NCBI RefSeq assembly: GCF_006965485.1
Contig: NZ_CP041360.1
Span: 4,382,501-4,446,500 of the forward strand
Origin: Spirosoma sp. KCTC 42546
Lineage (GTDB): Bacteria; Bacteroidota; Bacteroidia; Cytophagales; Spirosomataceae
DNA: 64,000 bases
Direction of reading: 5' to 3'
Part shown: positions 8,088 through 17,289 of the stretch, in pieces
Layout of the letters: each line of letters begins with the position of its first letter
How positions within the stretch are numbered: position 1 is the stretch's first letter
Made by a program: the position numbers and the translations under genes
The notes under the pieces: model-generated
Seen by the model: the letters and a program-made list of their open reading frames with translations, nothing else
Told to the model about the DNA's origin: nothing
The model's database searches: none

Positions 8088-10544
8088 CTATTGATCAGCC
8101 CGCTCCCCAAATGACAGGAAATCTTTGTACATCGCACACTCCCGAATCATTTCTTTGTGAAAGGCTGTACGCCTGTGGTTTTTAAAGAAGTTAGTATACG
8201 CGCTGGCAAATTTAGCCTTACGCAATGCCAGCATAGTCTTCACAAACGTAGAATCCTCTTCGTACACATACCCATTGCGCATCTGCTCGATGGAACGTTG
8301 TAAGGAAAATGAATGTGCTTCGCAACGGGCAGCCATGTAGGCAGATCGGTCGGTAATGGCGGGGGTTTTACCTGCTTTCACAGACTGCTCAAAATACCCT
8401 TTGGCGTGTGCTGTTGTATAGTAATCCGTATTCATAAGCTGATCGATGCGTTTTTGTTTCGCAACTGGATTGGATGGAAGGTCGTAAACCGGGGGTTCGC
8501 CTGCACTCCAGTACGATTTTACCAGCAACCACGCATTACCATACCAGCTCAGGTTCCAGGCTCCACAGCCTAACTGGTAATACAAGTCAGCGGCTTTATC
8601 GCCCGAAGCCGCTTTGGCTTGCTGTTCCAGTTCAGCCATACGCTTAGCAAACTGAACAGGTGTATACGGGTTTTCTTTTGCTTCAGCCGGAAAGTTCACA
8701 CTCCCATCGGCCGTTTTTACCTGAGGCATTTTAATGGCAAATGGATTCTGCTGAAAGTACATCGAGAAGGCCTCATTCGCCCAGGTTTTCGGGTCCACGT
8801 TTGCAAATGCATCGGCCGCTTTTGCATACTGGTGCTCCATCATCAACCGACGCCCTAACAACAGGCTCAGGTAATCCCTGGTCAGGCCTGATAAGTTCAG
8901 CAATCGTTTGTCAAAATCAGTTTTAGGCTGGCTGGCAAAGGCAATTGTCTGTTCTACAGTAGCAGCCGAAACCGTATCTTCAATCGTATTTGGATCTGTT
9001 GTGCTGGCGAAATAGCTATCACTTCCTGCCTGTGTGGTAAGCATTGTCAGCAAATAGGCTTTGGCCTCACTTGGCCCATCAACCGGCTCTGTTTTGGAGC
9101 GACTACATCCAGTTAACCAGCCGCTTTTCGGCTCGGTCTTGTTCCGGTAGGTAGTTGCAAACTGCTTACAAACAGACACAAAGGCATTATTCAATCGGAA
9201 GTTGCCCGTCGTATCAAATTCTTCCAGATACCCAATCAGTTGATTTTCAGTCTCCGGTGTAATCGTTTCCGTTTGTGCAGCCAGCAGTAACATTCGCTGC
9301 ACGGTGATCTGTTTTTTTAGATTGGCATTGGTCGATGGCACTAGTACAGCTTCATCCAGGTGCGATTGCGCGGCTTTATAGTCTTTCCCGATGTAATCCA
9401 GATACGCGGCCGCGGTGTACCAAAATGAAGCATTACCAAGCGCTTGATTCTCCGCCGACTCTAGTGCAAACGACCGCAGTTTATCAAAGTAGGAAGCCGA
9501 CTCATTCTTTCGATTGATGAACCGCACCGAATCCGGATTCTCGCTCAGACTGTTTCTTACGTACTGCTCATCGGTTATAAAAAAGTAATACTCATTCCGG
9601 TTGATCTCCCGGGCCATGACCAGCTCAATTAGTGGACTTTTCGGAGTTAGTCGCACCATTTCCTTCAGAAACTCCAGCGCATCCTGGCCCGGTTGAATGG
9701 CACAGAGGGCGTAAACGGCCGCCCGTTCGTTATCCGTTTTTGCGAATTGCTGTGCCTCCTCCCGAAAGCGGATGCCATACTTACGCAAGCTGGTTTCAGC
9801 CGCTTTCCGGCGCGATGGGCACCGGTCGAATACCTGCGCAAATTCATAGATGGCTTGTGCGGTATCGCCCAGTGCCAGCGTAGCCCCCGCCCGACGGCAT
9901 AAGGCCCAATCACTCATAAACGTATGTTTAGATAGCGGTTTAACCAACTGATCATACAGTTGCTGCGCCTGCTTATACGCTTCGATTTCGCAGGCTAGTT
10001 TGACGGCTTGAAAGGCGTATCGCTCCTTCAAAAAAGCATCTGTCGTTGTCCGATAACCCGTTCTGGCATCCTCAAGCAGTTCAGGCAGTTTCGTGCTATC
10101 AGCCTGAGTTGGATTTGGCTCCCAGGGATTTCCCTGACCATCATCAGCAGCCCAGGCGAAATCCAGGTACGCTACCGCAGGGGAATTGGTACGTTCCAAC
10201 TTCGCCTTTAGTGCACTGACGGCCTCAGGCTCTTCGCGGTACAATGCCTTATAGATTTGCGTTTCAGACAGGCTATTTCTCACGTAACTTGCCCATGCCG
10301 TTATGTTTTCATCCACTATAATGCTATCGCTATACTGCTCCGCGATTTCGGGATCATTGTAGAACTGCGGGGTAAAAAAATAGCGACTATCCTCTGGTTG
10401 ACTTGTTGCCGATTCAGGCATAAAAAAGCTCATAAACTCGTTCAGATCGAACGAGGGGCCACAGGCAAAGCCAAGTAAGATAGCCACTAAAAGGGCTGGT
10501 CTACGGAAGTTTCGGAGACTGAAGGAGGGTTTGAAGCGTTTCAC
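8088..10544 (-). CDS. Large repeat-helical lipoprotein of unknown function
   Basis: 818 aa, GTG start; no ATG lies upstream of the signal sequence. The N-terminus (RRPALLVAILLGFACGPS) is a lipoprotein signal with lipobox GFAC, so the mature protein is membrane-anchored at Cys29. The rest is helical and shows TPR-like features: AYKQAQQLYDQL, ALGDTAQAIYEFAQVF, YKAAQSHLDEA, QYAKAADAFANVDP. The last 400 residues hold many Trp/Tyr-rich helical repeats. I do not recognise a named family. The first 44 bp overlap the end of the upstream gene for another lipoprotein, so the two are cotranscribed and probably work together. Confidence 0.75.
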   Translation of the reverse strand: MKRFKPSFSLRNFRRPALLVAILLGFACGPSFDLNEFMSFFMPESATSQPEDSRYFFTPQFYNDPEIAEQYSDSIIVDENITAWASYVRNSLSETQIYKALYREEPEAVSALKAKLERTNSPAVAYLDFAWAADDGQGNPWEPNPTQADSTKLPELLEDARTGYRTTTDAFLKERYAFQAVKLACEIEAYKQAQQLYDQLVKPLSKHTFMSDWALCRRAGATLALGDTAQAIYEFAQVFDRCPSRRKAAETSLRKYGIRFREEAQQFAKTDNERAAVYALCAIQPGQDALEFLKEMVRLTPKSPLIELVMAREINRNEYYFFITDEQYVRNSLSENPDSVRFINRKNESASYFDKLRSFALESAENQALGNASFWYTAAAYLDYIGKDYKAAQSHLDEAVLVPSTNANLKKQITVQRMLLLAAQTETITPETENQLIGYLEEFDTTGNFRLNNAFVSVCKQFATTYRNKTEPKSGWLTGCSRSKTEPVDGPSEAKAYLLTMLTTQAGSDSYFASTTDPNTIEDTVSAATVEQTIAFASQPKTDFDKRLLNLSGLTRDYLSLLLGRRLMMEHQYAKAADAFANVDPKTWANEAFSMYFQQNPFAIKMPQVKTADGSVNFPAEAKENPYTPVQFAKRMAELEQQAKAASGDKAADLYYQLGCGAWNLSWYGNAWLLVKSYWSAGEPPVYDLPSNPVAKQKRIDQLMNTDYYTTAHAKGYFEQSVKAGKTPAITDRSAYMAARCEAHSFSLQRSIEQMRNGYVYEEDSTFVKTMLALRKAKFASAYTNFFKNHRRTAFHKEMIRECAMYKDFLSFGERADQ

Positions 10545-11565
10545 GCGGATACGAAGATAGAATGGTAGAGTCTAGGTGGTATAAAGCAAATGTAAGCCGT
10601 TGGTTGGAAATCTGATTGAGTAAACGGGCTTTTTCCTGAAGTAGCCGATCGGACGGAACCGCTTCGGACCGGAACAAATCACCCCGACGAATAGCAATAC
10701 CAAATGCCGATGTATCGCGGGTGGCAACAAATCGGGTACTATCCGACTGGGGAGCCAGAAAGTGACTTTTTGCCAGCGTTTGCCGATCAAGGTTAGTTAA
10801 AAAGATCAGGAAACGATTGTTGCGATACACGATCGTCCAGCGAAAAAGTGGCATCACCAAATCGAGCGGCAAAGGGTATGTTGATACAAACGACAGGTAT
10901 TGGTTTGCTACGTCTGGATCGTAAATAGAGTTACGCGTGTCGGCCCGTTTCCAGTCATCCACATTATAGAGCATCAGCATACCACGTGTAACGGGTGGAA
11001 TACCGGTCTGGTCGGTGTATTTAATCTGGTGCAGCCGAATCGTTGCCGATAGTGGGCAGTTGAGCCGGTTTTTAAGTAGCGTCAATAACCGAAAGTATCG
11101 GTCGCGGGTGCTTGTACTCCAGTCACAGTCAACCTGTACTTCACTGAAAGCCAATCCACTTTTCTGGCTGATCCTTTTTATGGCCTGGGTAATATGGGTT
11201 GCCAGTTCAGGAAGTCCGTTTGGCGACACATTCATCAGGGTTCGGTTCGTAATAAACACGACCGGCACGATGGTGCCAACGGGCTTTTGCTGAAATTGAA
11301 CAAAGGCTTTAGGTACAGGCTGGCGAGTGCGGGCATCCCAGTCTACATCGAAGAAGTGAACATACAGCTTATTGACAGTCAACCGTTTAAGTTCTCTTAC
11401 TTCTGAACGGGTTGGATTATAAGCGACTTTCCAATGGTAGAAGGCAGAGGTGATTTGTTTCTCCAAGTCATCCGTATGGCTGCTCGATGATTTACAGGCG
11501 ATGTTATTCAGGCATAGCAGTATAAAGACAACTACATACAAACGCACGTCATTTAGTTTTCCCAT
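10501..11565 (-). CDS. Lipoprotein with probable TIM-barrel-like domain (DUF3142-like?)
   Basis: 354 aa from ATG 11565 (MGKLNDVRLYVVVF); a longer frame to 11634 adds 23 residues before the signal and is rejected. Signal LYVVVFILLCLNNIAC with lipobox NIAC. Features such as YVHFFDVDWD, VPVVFITNRTL and EVQVDCDWSTSTRDRYFRLL look like strands and loops of a glycosidase-like barrel. The V-D-C-D-W-S-T stretch resembles the substrate-side motif I remember from DUF3142 proteins; this assignment is tentative. It overlaps the downstream 818-residue lipoprotein gene by 44 bp, marking a two-gene unit. Confidence 0.7.
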   Translation of the reverse strand: MGKLNDVRLYVVVFILLCLNNIACKSSSSHTDDLEKQITSAFYHWKVAYNPTRSEVRELKRLTVNKLYVHFFDVDWDARTRQPVPKAFVQFQQKPVGTIVPVVFITNRTLMNVSPNGLPELATHITQAIKRISQKSGLAFSEVQVDCDWSTSTRDRYFRLLTLLKNRLNCPLSATIRLHQIKYTDQTGIPPVTRGMLMLYNVDDWKRADTRNSIYDPDVANQYLSFVSTYPLPLDLVMPLFRWTIVYRNNRFLIFLTNLDRQTLAKSHFLAPQSDSTRFVATRDTSAFGIAIRRGDLFRSEAVPSDRLLQEKARLLNQISNQRLTFALYHLDSTILSSYPRETLQTLLQSPKLP

Positions 11566-11596
11566 CCGACACAATTTACGCGGGCAAAATAGCCGT

Positions 11597-11953
11597 TTAC
11601 CCCTTATACCGGTACAGTTCCGACGGGTTTTCAAGGCTATTTATCCATGTTTCTACTTCTGGTATCGTACCAGTAAAACTACCAGCCTCCCCACTAACCT
11701 GGCCCTGATTTAGTGCTACATCCAATGTTAGATCACAGGCTAGTAAACCAGGATATAGCCGCAGGTACATGGTAACCGTTGAGTCATTCACCCATTGAAT
11801 TCCCGACCCAGACCAGAGATGCTCCAGTTCAAATAAAGTCTTGTTATCGCTAACCCGAACAAGATAGGGCTGATCAATCCAATGGCTCATGCGAATTTCC
11901 GTACTGCAAATGCTAACCATGTATTGATGATCAGGAGAATAAAACTCGCCCAT
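11597..11953 (-). CDS. Small hypothetical protein
   Basis: 118 aa, no signal peptide. It starts MGEFYSPDHQYMVSIC and is rich in beta-type, aromatic sequence (WIDQPYLVRVSDNKTLFEL, HLWSGSGIQWVNDSTVTMYL), suggesting a small beta sandwich, with a short helical C-terminus (IPEVETWINSLENP). I do not recognise a family. It has its own good promoter just upstream, and its stop is 31 bp before the next lipoprotein gene, so it may lead that operon. Confidence 0.65.
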   Translation of the reverse strand: MGEFYSPDHQYMVSICSTEIRMSHWIDQPYLVRVSDNKTLFELEHLWSGSGIQWVNDSTVTMYLRLYPGLLACDLTLDVALNQGQVSGEAGSFTGTIPEVETWINSLENPSELYRYKG

Positions 11954-11979
11954 GATGAATCCAGCTTATTTTGATGGAG

Positions 11980-12007
11980 CAAAAGTAACCCGATGGGTAT
12001 CCATCAA
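11980..12007 (-). promoter_or_regulatory. Bacteroidota-type promoter for the 118-aa gene
   Basis: On the minus strand a TTG (12005-12007) is followed after exactly 17 bp by TACTTTTG (11980-11987), matching the TTTG / TAnnTTTG primary sigma promoter of Bacteroidota. The -7 element lies 27 bp upstream of the start codon. Confidence 0.6.
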
Positions 12008-12083
12008 CCAGAACTAGTTAGTAACTGGCGGATGCGCGTAAATAATTGGCCCCAACCGACGAACAAAGGCCACTATAAAAAAA

Positions 12084-12111
12084 GCCCGAATGATTCACCA
12101 TCATTCGGGGC
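12084..12111 (-). terminator. Intrinsic terminator after the barrel-protein gene
   Basis: Stem GCCCGAATGAT (12084-12094) with ATCATTCGGGGC (12100-12111), 5-nt loop. On the minus strand it is followed by seven T residues. Confidence 0.8.
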
Positions 12112-12134
12112 ATAAGCTCTTGTATACTGGTACC

Positions 12135-12674
12135 TCATCGACCCAGATTCAATCCATACGCGAAATTGAAGGAGAAGGCTCCACTACCTTCGCCAAAACT
12201 GGTAACGAAACTGGTTCCTATATCAACGTAGTTCTGATTTGGCAAGCGAATAGCATAACCAAAAGCTGGTTCGAACCGGAAGGCGGTAGCCGCAATCCGG
12301 CTTACGCCAATATCGACCCCCAGGTTCAAACCAGCATGCAGGCCATCGATGATATAAAAACGGGGACCAACCGTTATAGGAATCGAGATACCAGAGGCCG
12401 ATCCATAATAGTAGCGAAAATCGTCTCTGTAGCGTCCCTTTACCAGAAAGAACTCCATACCCGTTTTGCCCGTGATAGTGAAGTTGGCGCCTAACGGTTG
12501 CTGGTAGCGAATGTCGAGACCTGTTGTAAAGCCAGTTGCATTATAACGGCCTACACCAACAGCCATCGGTGTTCCTATAAATAAAATCTGGTTGCGTCCC
12601 TGCGCCTGAACCTTGATTTGCGTGCTACTAAAAACCAGCAGCAGACTAACGAAAATGCGTGTGTATGTTTTCAT
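12135..12674 (-). CDS. Outer-membrane beta-barrel-like protein
   Basis: 179 aa with signal peptide (RIFVSLLLVFSSTQIKVQAQ). The mature part alternates polar and hydrophobic residues in strand-length blocks rich in Gly and Tyr (GRYNATGFTTGLDIRYQQPL, GMEFFLVKGRYRDDFRYYYG, GLHAGLNLGVDIGVSRIA) and ends in FNFAYGLNLGR, as in small 8-stranded porin-like barrels. No specific function can be given. The gene follows a small lipoprotein gene after 7 bp on the same strand, so they form an operon. Confidence 0.72.
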   Translation of the reverse strand: MKTYTRIFVSLLLVFSSTQIKVQAQGRNQILFIGTPMAVGVGRYNATGFTTGLDIRYQQPLGANFTITGKTGMEFFLVKGRYRDDFRYYYGSASGISIPITVGPRFYIIDGLHAGLNLGVDIGVSRIAATAFRFEPAFGYAIRLPNQNYVDIGTSFVTSFGEGSGAFSFNFAYGLNLGR

Positions 12675-12681
12675 GGCTGGC

Positions 12682-13131
12682 TTATTTAGTAGCGTTAAAC
12701 TTCAGTTCCAGCGATTCGCCCGTTTGGGCATCGGTTTCCGATACATTGAAGATGATGTTATTGCCATCCGCATCGGCCACGAGTTCCCCATCCAGGTATA
12801 GGCCGTAGGCTTCACTGGTTTTCCGGACCTCGATATTATCAATATCTATAGTTGAGTTTTGCTGGCCCGTAATCTTTAGCGTGAGTGTTAGCGAGACAGT
12901 CTCCTCCGAAGTTGAGGTTAGTTGTACCGTACCCGAAATGGTTTGTCCGCTTTGCGTATACGGCATTTTGGGAAGGTTAATGGCATCAGAGCCAGATGCA
13001 TAGCGGAACGATGTCAATGTATAGGTGCCCGCCACCGCATCGGCTGGTTTTTTCGGCGCAATGTCGTTTTCACCTTTTTTACAGGCGCTGAACGCCAAAA
13101 GGATACAGAGGAAAAGAATGAGCTTTTTCAT
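12682..13131 (-). CDS. Small lipoprotein of unknown function
   Basis: 149 aa from ATG 13131 (MKKLILFLCILLAFSAC); the alternative start at 13167 lies almost at the predicted transcription start and precedes the signal, so it is rejected. Lipobox FSAC gives an anchored Cys17 followed by KKGEND. The mature part looks like a single beta sandwich with a lipocalin-like or DUF-type layout (AGTYTLTSFRYASGSDAINL, TVQLTSTSEETVSLTLTLKI). I do not recognise a named family. It is the first gene of an operon with the barrel protein and has a promoter upstream. Confidence 0.7.
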   Translation of the reverse strand: MKKLILFLCILLAFSACKKGENDIAPKKPADAVAGTYTLTSFRYASGSDAINLPKMPYTQSGQTISGTVQLTSTSEETVSLTLTLKITGQQNSTIDIDNIEVRKTSEAYGLYLDGELVADADGNNIIFNVSETDAQTGESLELKFNATK

Positions 13132-13176
13132 GGCATTTGATTGTTTTACTTCAGCGATTACCGTCAATCACCGAGG

Positions 13177-13207
13177 CAAAACTATCGGCTCATCTAAGGG
13201 CCTACAA
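13177..13207 (-). promoter_or_regulatory. Bacteroidota-type promoter for the lipoprotein/barrel operon
   Basis: Minus strand TTG (13205-13207), 20-bp spacer, TAGTTTTG (13177-13184), giving TTG-N20-TAnnTTTG about 46 bp upstream of the chosen ATG. Confidence 0.5.
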
Positions 13208-13242
13208 TACCACATTTGTATGATTTTCTGAGTTTTAAAGAG

Positions 13243-13317
13243 AGAAAGAATGAATGAGTGAAAGAGCGGAAAGCTGAAATAAACTATTTTTCGCTCTTTC
13301 ACTCATTCATTCTTTCT
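13243..13317. repeat. Perfect 26-bp inverted repeat, AATGAGTGAAAGAGCG family (element E5)
   Basis: Arms 13243-13268 and 13292-13317 are exact inverted copies with a 23-nt loop. The arm contains AATGAGTGAAAGAGCG, which occurs again identically at 29339-29354. The element ends 13 bp beyond the LuxR regulator stop codon, so it lies at the 3' end of that transcript and may act as its terminator. Confidence 0.9.
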
Positions 13318-13329
13318 TTAAATCGCTAT

Positions 13330-13965
13330 TTATTTTCTCCCCAGATACTTATTGACAGCCTCAACTTTGGAGTGGACCTGGAGTTTCTCGTAGATATTAA
13401 AGATGTGTTTACGAACCGTAGTAGGGCTCACAAACAGTTCATTTGCTACTTCTTTGTGGCTATGACCTTTTGCTAATCGGTCCAGGATTTCCCGCTCACG
13501 GGGAGTCAGTACATCGAGCTCGCTGGGCGTGGAGGTGTTGACATGAAACGAACCGGCTATTTTACGGGCTATGGTGCTGCTCATAGGTGCTCCCCCTTCG
13601 TGGAGTTCTGTGATGGCTTCGAGGAGCTTATGGGGTGGGCTACGCTTCAGAATATAGGAATTGGCACCTGCTTTAAGGGCTTCAAACACAGTTTCGTCTT
13701 CGTCGTACATGGTACACATCATGAATTGTGTATCAGGGCAACGGGTCTTTAAATGCCGTACACAATCGATACCGTTCATGCCGGGCAAGTCGATGTCCAT
13801 TAGCACCACATCCACGCAATGGCCTGGCAAATACTCAAGGGCCGCTTCAGCCGTTTCGAAGGTGGCCTGGCACGAGAAACCATCCGCCCCATCGACCAGA
13901 ATGGCCAGCGACTGTCGGATGGGCTCTTTATCTTCAACGATGGCAACCGTAATGGAGGTTTTCAT
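13330..13965 (-). CDS. NarL/LuxR-family response regulator
   Basis: 211 aa. Receiver domain residues 1-125 with acidic pair ED near residue 11, phospho-acceptor Asp in VVLMDIDLPGMNG near 56, Thr/Ser-region MMCTMYDED near 85 and Lys in ILKRSPP near 107. A LuxR helix-turn-helix (LTPREREILDRLAKGHSHK ... VSPTTVRKHIFNIYEKL) occupies residues about 148-210. It is the output partner of the adjacent sensor kinase, whose gene ends 37 bp upstream on the same strand. Phosphorylation should drive dimerisation and DNA binding; target genes are unknown. Confidence 0.93.
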   Translation of the reverse strand: MKTSITVAIVEDKEPIRQSLAILVDGADGFSCQATFETAEAALEYLPGHCVDVVLMDIDLPGMNGIDCVRHLKTRCPDTQFMMCTMYDEDETVFEALKAGANSYILKRSPPHKLLEAITELHEGGAPMSSTIARKIAGSFHVNTSTPSELDVLTPREREILDRLAKGHSHKEVANELFVSPTTVRKHIFNIYEKLQVHSKVEAVNKYLGRK

Positions 13966-14002
13966 CCGGCAATATTGAGCGATTTTTTAGTTCTATGCTA
14001 TA

Positions 14003-15961
14003 CTACGTTTGTAGTATTTTCTCTGCTGGGACAATTGGGTACGGGTAACAGATTTTCACGCAGGTGCCCGTTTCTGAAGGCACAATTTCGCAACGCCCAC
14101 CCGATTCAGCCATTCGATTCTGCATATTACTTAACCCATTCCGCAAATTCGATTTCGCGTTGGGGGTAAAACCCCGTCCGTTGTCACATACTTCGATCAA
14201 CAGCTGTTTATCGTCTGGTTGCATTCGGAGGATAACCCGGCTCGCCTGTGCGTGTTTGACTACATTATTCAGGGCTTCCTTTACGGTCAGAAATACATTT
14301 CGACGGTCGATACCCCGCATCGTAATTTCACTGGGCGACTCTTCCACCTCAGTTTGTAACATGAGATCGGTATTTTCGATAAATTCACTAGCGTAGGCAC
14401 GGGTGTACGCGATCAGCCCATTCAGGCTATCATTTTTGGTATTAAGCGACCAGATGATCTCGTTCATCGTTGTGACCATATCAGCCGAAATACTCGAGAT
14501 CTTTTCCACTTCGGGCGTTGTATTAGGCCCCATGCGGGTTTTCACCACCTCACTTAGCAATCCAATAGCTGTGAGTGATGCCCCCAGATCGTCGTGCATT
14601 TCTTTTGAGATACGGAGTCGTTCTTTCTGCTGGCCCTGTAATTCAGATTGTACCAATGCCAACTCGCGTTCACGCTCAGCAGCCAGTAAGGCATTTTCGG
14701 CGGATCGTTGACGCTGCTGGTAGTAGAGATATCCAAAAATACCCCCACCAACAATACTAATAATCAGCAAACCTGCCAGCAACAGCCAGAAGTTCTGTTG
14801 CTGACGGGCCAACTCCAGCTGATCAATCTGGCGTTGTTTTTCAGCCAGTTTCTGTCGACCCTCGGCTTGTTTGAGTTGTAGTTCATAGTTTTGAAGGAGT
14901 TCTTTCGTTTCCTGATTATTCAGGGAATCGTTGGTTCCAATGTATTTATCGAGCCACTCGGCCGTTGCTTTATACTGGTGAAGCCCCTCGTTCGCAACCG
15001 CATACTCCCGGTAAATATTTCTAAATTCGGCTAAACCAACTTCGTTTTTTGTAGCAATCTGATTCGATTTATCCAGCAGCGTTTTAGCCTGAGCAAACTG
15101 CTTCATTCGGTTGTGCGTTTGTGCCAGCGACATCAGCATATGCAATTCGTGGCGCGGGTTACCTAACTGCCGACTCATTCGGAGTGCTTCGCCCTGATAA
15201 TACAAGGCCGAGTCATAGCGTGCCTCCGCACTGTATTGATAGCCTATATTATTGTACAGATTGATCATAAAATCAAGGTCATTCGTCTGCTCGATCCACT
15301 GCTTTGCCTTCAGATAATATGCCTGCGATTCCTTTAGTTTATTCTGTTTGCTCAGTAGGTTTGCCATGCTGAAATAGTCGATGGCAATAGACCGTCGATC
15401 TTTTTTATCGTTAATATCGAACGACAGCGCCCGTTTATACTGGTCTAACGCCTGGGAATACATTTTTTGCTGTTCATAGATGTAGCCCAGATTTTGATTG
15501 ATAACCGCTACGTTTTTCAGCTTGCCTATTAGCCGCATATAGTGAGCGGCCTGCTGATAATTGGGGATAGCTTCGCTCAGCTGACCCGAAAACAAAGCGG
15601 TATTGGCCAATGCAAAATAGCTTAGTCCCAGGTTCCGTTTCGAGGTATCCTGCTTTGCCTTCTGTAACGCATCCTGCGCAATTTTCCGGGCTTCGTCGTG
15701 CCGACCGAGGTTGTTCAGCAAATAAGCCATTAGTCGAACACTTTCGAAATAGCCCTTTGTGTAGTTTATTTTCTTTGAGAATTCGTAGGCTTTCTGATAA
15801 TTAGTGAGTGCCACTTTACTCTGATTCGTCTCAATAACTTCCCCTTTTTTCAGCAACTCCATCACGTAGCTGGTATCCGTGGGGCTGGGCACCAACTGGC
15901 TAAACGTCGGGAGAGTGCACACCGACAGCACGACGATAAAAACCAGCAGCGATTTAATCAT
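14003..15961 (-). CDS. TPR-containing sensor histidine kinase (HisKA_3, NarX/DesK type)
   Basis: 652 aa. Signal peptide at residues 1-21, then about six TPR units to residue 350 (LSEAIPNYQQAAHYMRLIG, MYSQALDQYKRALSFD, ARYDSALYYQGEALRMSRQL), a coiled coil (LKQAEGRQKLAEKQRQIDQL), one membrane segment (FWLLLAGLLIISIVGGGIFG, about 395-418), a HisKA_3 dimerisation helix with phospho-His in SKEMHDDLGASLTAIGLL near 454, and a HATPase_c domain (EALNNVVKHA, DNGRGF, NGLSNMQNRM). Topology puts the TPRs in the periplasm and the kinase in the cytoplasm. This TPR-sensor/LuxR-regulator pair is a common Cytophagales type; the signal sensed is not known. Confidence 0.92.
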   Translation of the reverse strand: MIKSLLVFIVVLSVCTLPTFSQLVPSPTDTSYVMELLKKGEVIETNQSKVALTNYQKAYEFSKKINYTKGYFESVRLMAYLLNNLGRHDEARKIAQDALQKAKQDTSKRNLGLSYFALANTALFSGQLSEAIPNYQQAAHYMRLIGKLKNVAVINQNLGYIYEQQKMYSQALDQYKRALSFDINDKKDRRSIAIDYFSMANLLSKQNKLKESQAYYLKAKQWIEQTNDLDFMINLYNNIGYQYSAEARYDSALYYQGEALRMSRQLGNPRHELHMLMSLAQTHNRMKQFAQAKTLLDKSNQIATKNEVGLAEFRNIYREYAVANEGLHQYKATAEWLDKYIGTNDSLNNQETKELLQNYELQLKQAEGRQKLAEKQRQIDQLELARQQQNFWLLLAGLLIISIVGGGIFGYLYYQQRQRSAENALLAAERERELALVQSELQGQQKERLRISKEMHDDLGASLTAIGLLSEVVKTRMGPNTTPEVEKISSISADMVTTMNEIIWSLNTKNDSLNGLIAYTRAYASEFIENTDLMLQTEVEESPSEITMRGIDRRNVFLTVKEALNNVVKHAQASRVILRMQPDDKQLLIEVCDNGRGFTPNAKSNLRNGLSNMQNRMAESGGRCEIVPSETGTCVKICYPYPIVPAEKILQT

Positions 15962-16073
15962 CAGTCAAGTTTGGCTTTTCTAACCAAACTATGAATCAGT
16001 TCGTATGTTATTGGCAATTTATGAAGGATATAATGCAGTATCTAAAAGACGGCGTTACCATCAAATAAATGGC

Positions 16074-16715
16074 TTACTTCTTAAAGTCTACGGAAGCGAT
16101 AAAGGTAATCCAGGCTTCTGCCCGGTCACGGTAATGATTAATATCTTTAGGAAGTTGAGTAAACGCAGTTGGGTTTTCAAGTTGAAGTAACTGGATTGGG
16201 GCAATTAAAACCGGATTTGGGTCATTCGCGCTCGTGCCATAATTCAAAGCGAGTTTAAACATCACTCGGTTCGGGCGAATGGTGGCGGGAGGTAAATTTG
16301 GCGATACCTTAATAAGTTTATCAATCTCCGTTGTCTCGCCCGGCGAAATAGGATCCGTGATGCTTGCTTTACTTAATGTGTAGGTAGATGTTATAAAGGA
16401 AGGTTTGTGTATCCGGCGAAAATCGACCGATACATTATAAAACAGTGTTCCTCCTGACGTATTTACTGAACTGCTTAACGCCTTGCTTTGCGGTAATTTA
16501 ATGGACTTTTCTGTTTGTGTAATCTTCCCCAGCACCTCCCCATTTTTGCCTATAAACCAAAGCGTCAGGAGGTCAAACTCGCAGGGGTAGGGTTTGGGTT
16601 TACCTGTAATCGTTTTACACCCGTTGGTAAGTGGAGCTACGGCCGTTTCAGAAGCAGGAGCCGCTTTCATCGCAAACAAAGCAGGAATCAGGAATAACAA
16701 CAAGCTGGATTTCAT
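16074..16715 (-). CDS. Exported hypothetical protein
   Basis: 213 aa with a signal peptide (MKSSLLLFLIPALFAMKAAPA). The mature protein has two early cysteines (NGCKTITGKPKPYPCEFDLL) that could form a disulfide, and beta-type strands ending in AEAWITFIASVDFKK. It has no catalytic motif I can recognise. It stands alone between the kinase and the Uma2-like gene, on the same strand as both. Confidence 0.65.
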   Translation of the reverse strand: MKSSLLLFLIPALFAMKAAPASETAVAPLTNGCKTITGKPKPYPCEFDLLTLWFIGKNGEVLGKITQTEKSIKLPQSKALSSSVNTSGGTLFYNVSVDFRRIHKPSFITSTYTLSKASITDPISPGETTEIDKLIKVSPNLPPATIRPNRVMFKLALNYGTSANDPNPVLIAPIQLLQLENPTAFTQLPKDINHYRDRAEAWITFIASVDFKK

Positions 16716-16782
16716 ACGGGAAGATGGCTAAAACTAGGATGGAGATGATTCGCTAAAACTAGTACACTTTCTTCCATAAAAA

Positions 16783-16810
16783 TAGTCTCGCCGGTTTAGC
16801 AACGAGACTA
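16783..16810 (-). terminator. Intrinsic terminator after the Uma2-like gene
   Basis: Stem TAGTCTCG (16783-16790) with CGAGACTA (16803-16810); on the minus strand the stem is followed by TTTTTA. Confidence 0.65.
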
Positions 16811-16837
16811 GTTAGGTATCGGTAATTAAACTACCCG

Positions 16838-17251
16838 TTAAAACAAAAACTCATTAAGCGAATGACCAACTGCCTGACAAAAGGATGATTCTTCGCCAGA
16901 ATCGGGACCATCCAGTTCATACCGATGCCAGATATTCAGTTTATAATCATAGACAAATCCTTCAGGTACATCATAGGTTGTCATCAACTCTTTTAGCTTC
17001 TGCGTATCCTTCTTAACACCCTGAGTATGGGTCACCTCAATCAATACCTCGGTCAATTCAGTTTCAGGATTGGCTAACAATAGATCTGGAACAGGGCTTG
17101 TTTGGCTCTGATCTATCATTGCTTCAGGGTAGGCAAAAAGCTGTGTCTGCCGATTACGATACAGATTCATTAATCCTGTAACGAGTTGGGCAATTATGGC
17201 CTGGTGAATTCGGGGTGCGTTAACGCCCATGTAAACAATATTATCGTTCAT
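16838..17251 (-). CDS. Uma2-like (PD-(D/E)XK nuclease-fold) protein, short form
   Basis: 137 aa. FAYPEAMID, PVPDLLLANPE and EVLIEVTHTQGVKKDTQKLKE match the acidic residues and the E-V-x-(S/T)...D-x-x-x-K core of the Uma2 endonuclease family, and VPEGFVYDYKLNIWHRYEL fits its C-terminal strand pair. It is shorter than normal Uma2 proteins (about 180-200 aa) at the N-terminus, where only MNDNIVYMG precedes the RIHQAIIAQL helix. Function of the family in cells is not established. RBS AAAGGA precedes the ATG. Confidence 0.6.
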   Translation of the reverse strand: MNDNIVYMGVNAPRIHQAIIAQLVTGLMNLYRNRQTQLFAYPEAMIDQSQTSPVPDLLLANPETELTEVLIEVTHTQGVKKDTQKLKELMTTYDVPEGFVYDYKLNIWHRYELDGPDSGEESSFCQAVGHSLNEFLF

Positions 17252-17289
17252 GTCCTTTCCCGTTTATGACGTTAAGGTACAAAAATTGG

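Noticed and set aside
12090..12494. Plus-strand open frame of 134 codons over the barrel gene
   Set aside because: It crosses the terminator hairpin and opposes a gene with signal peptide and barrel pattern; composition is not protein-like.
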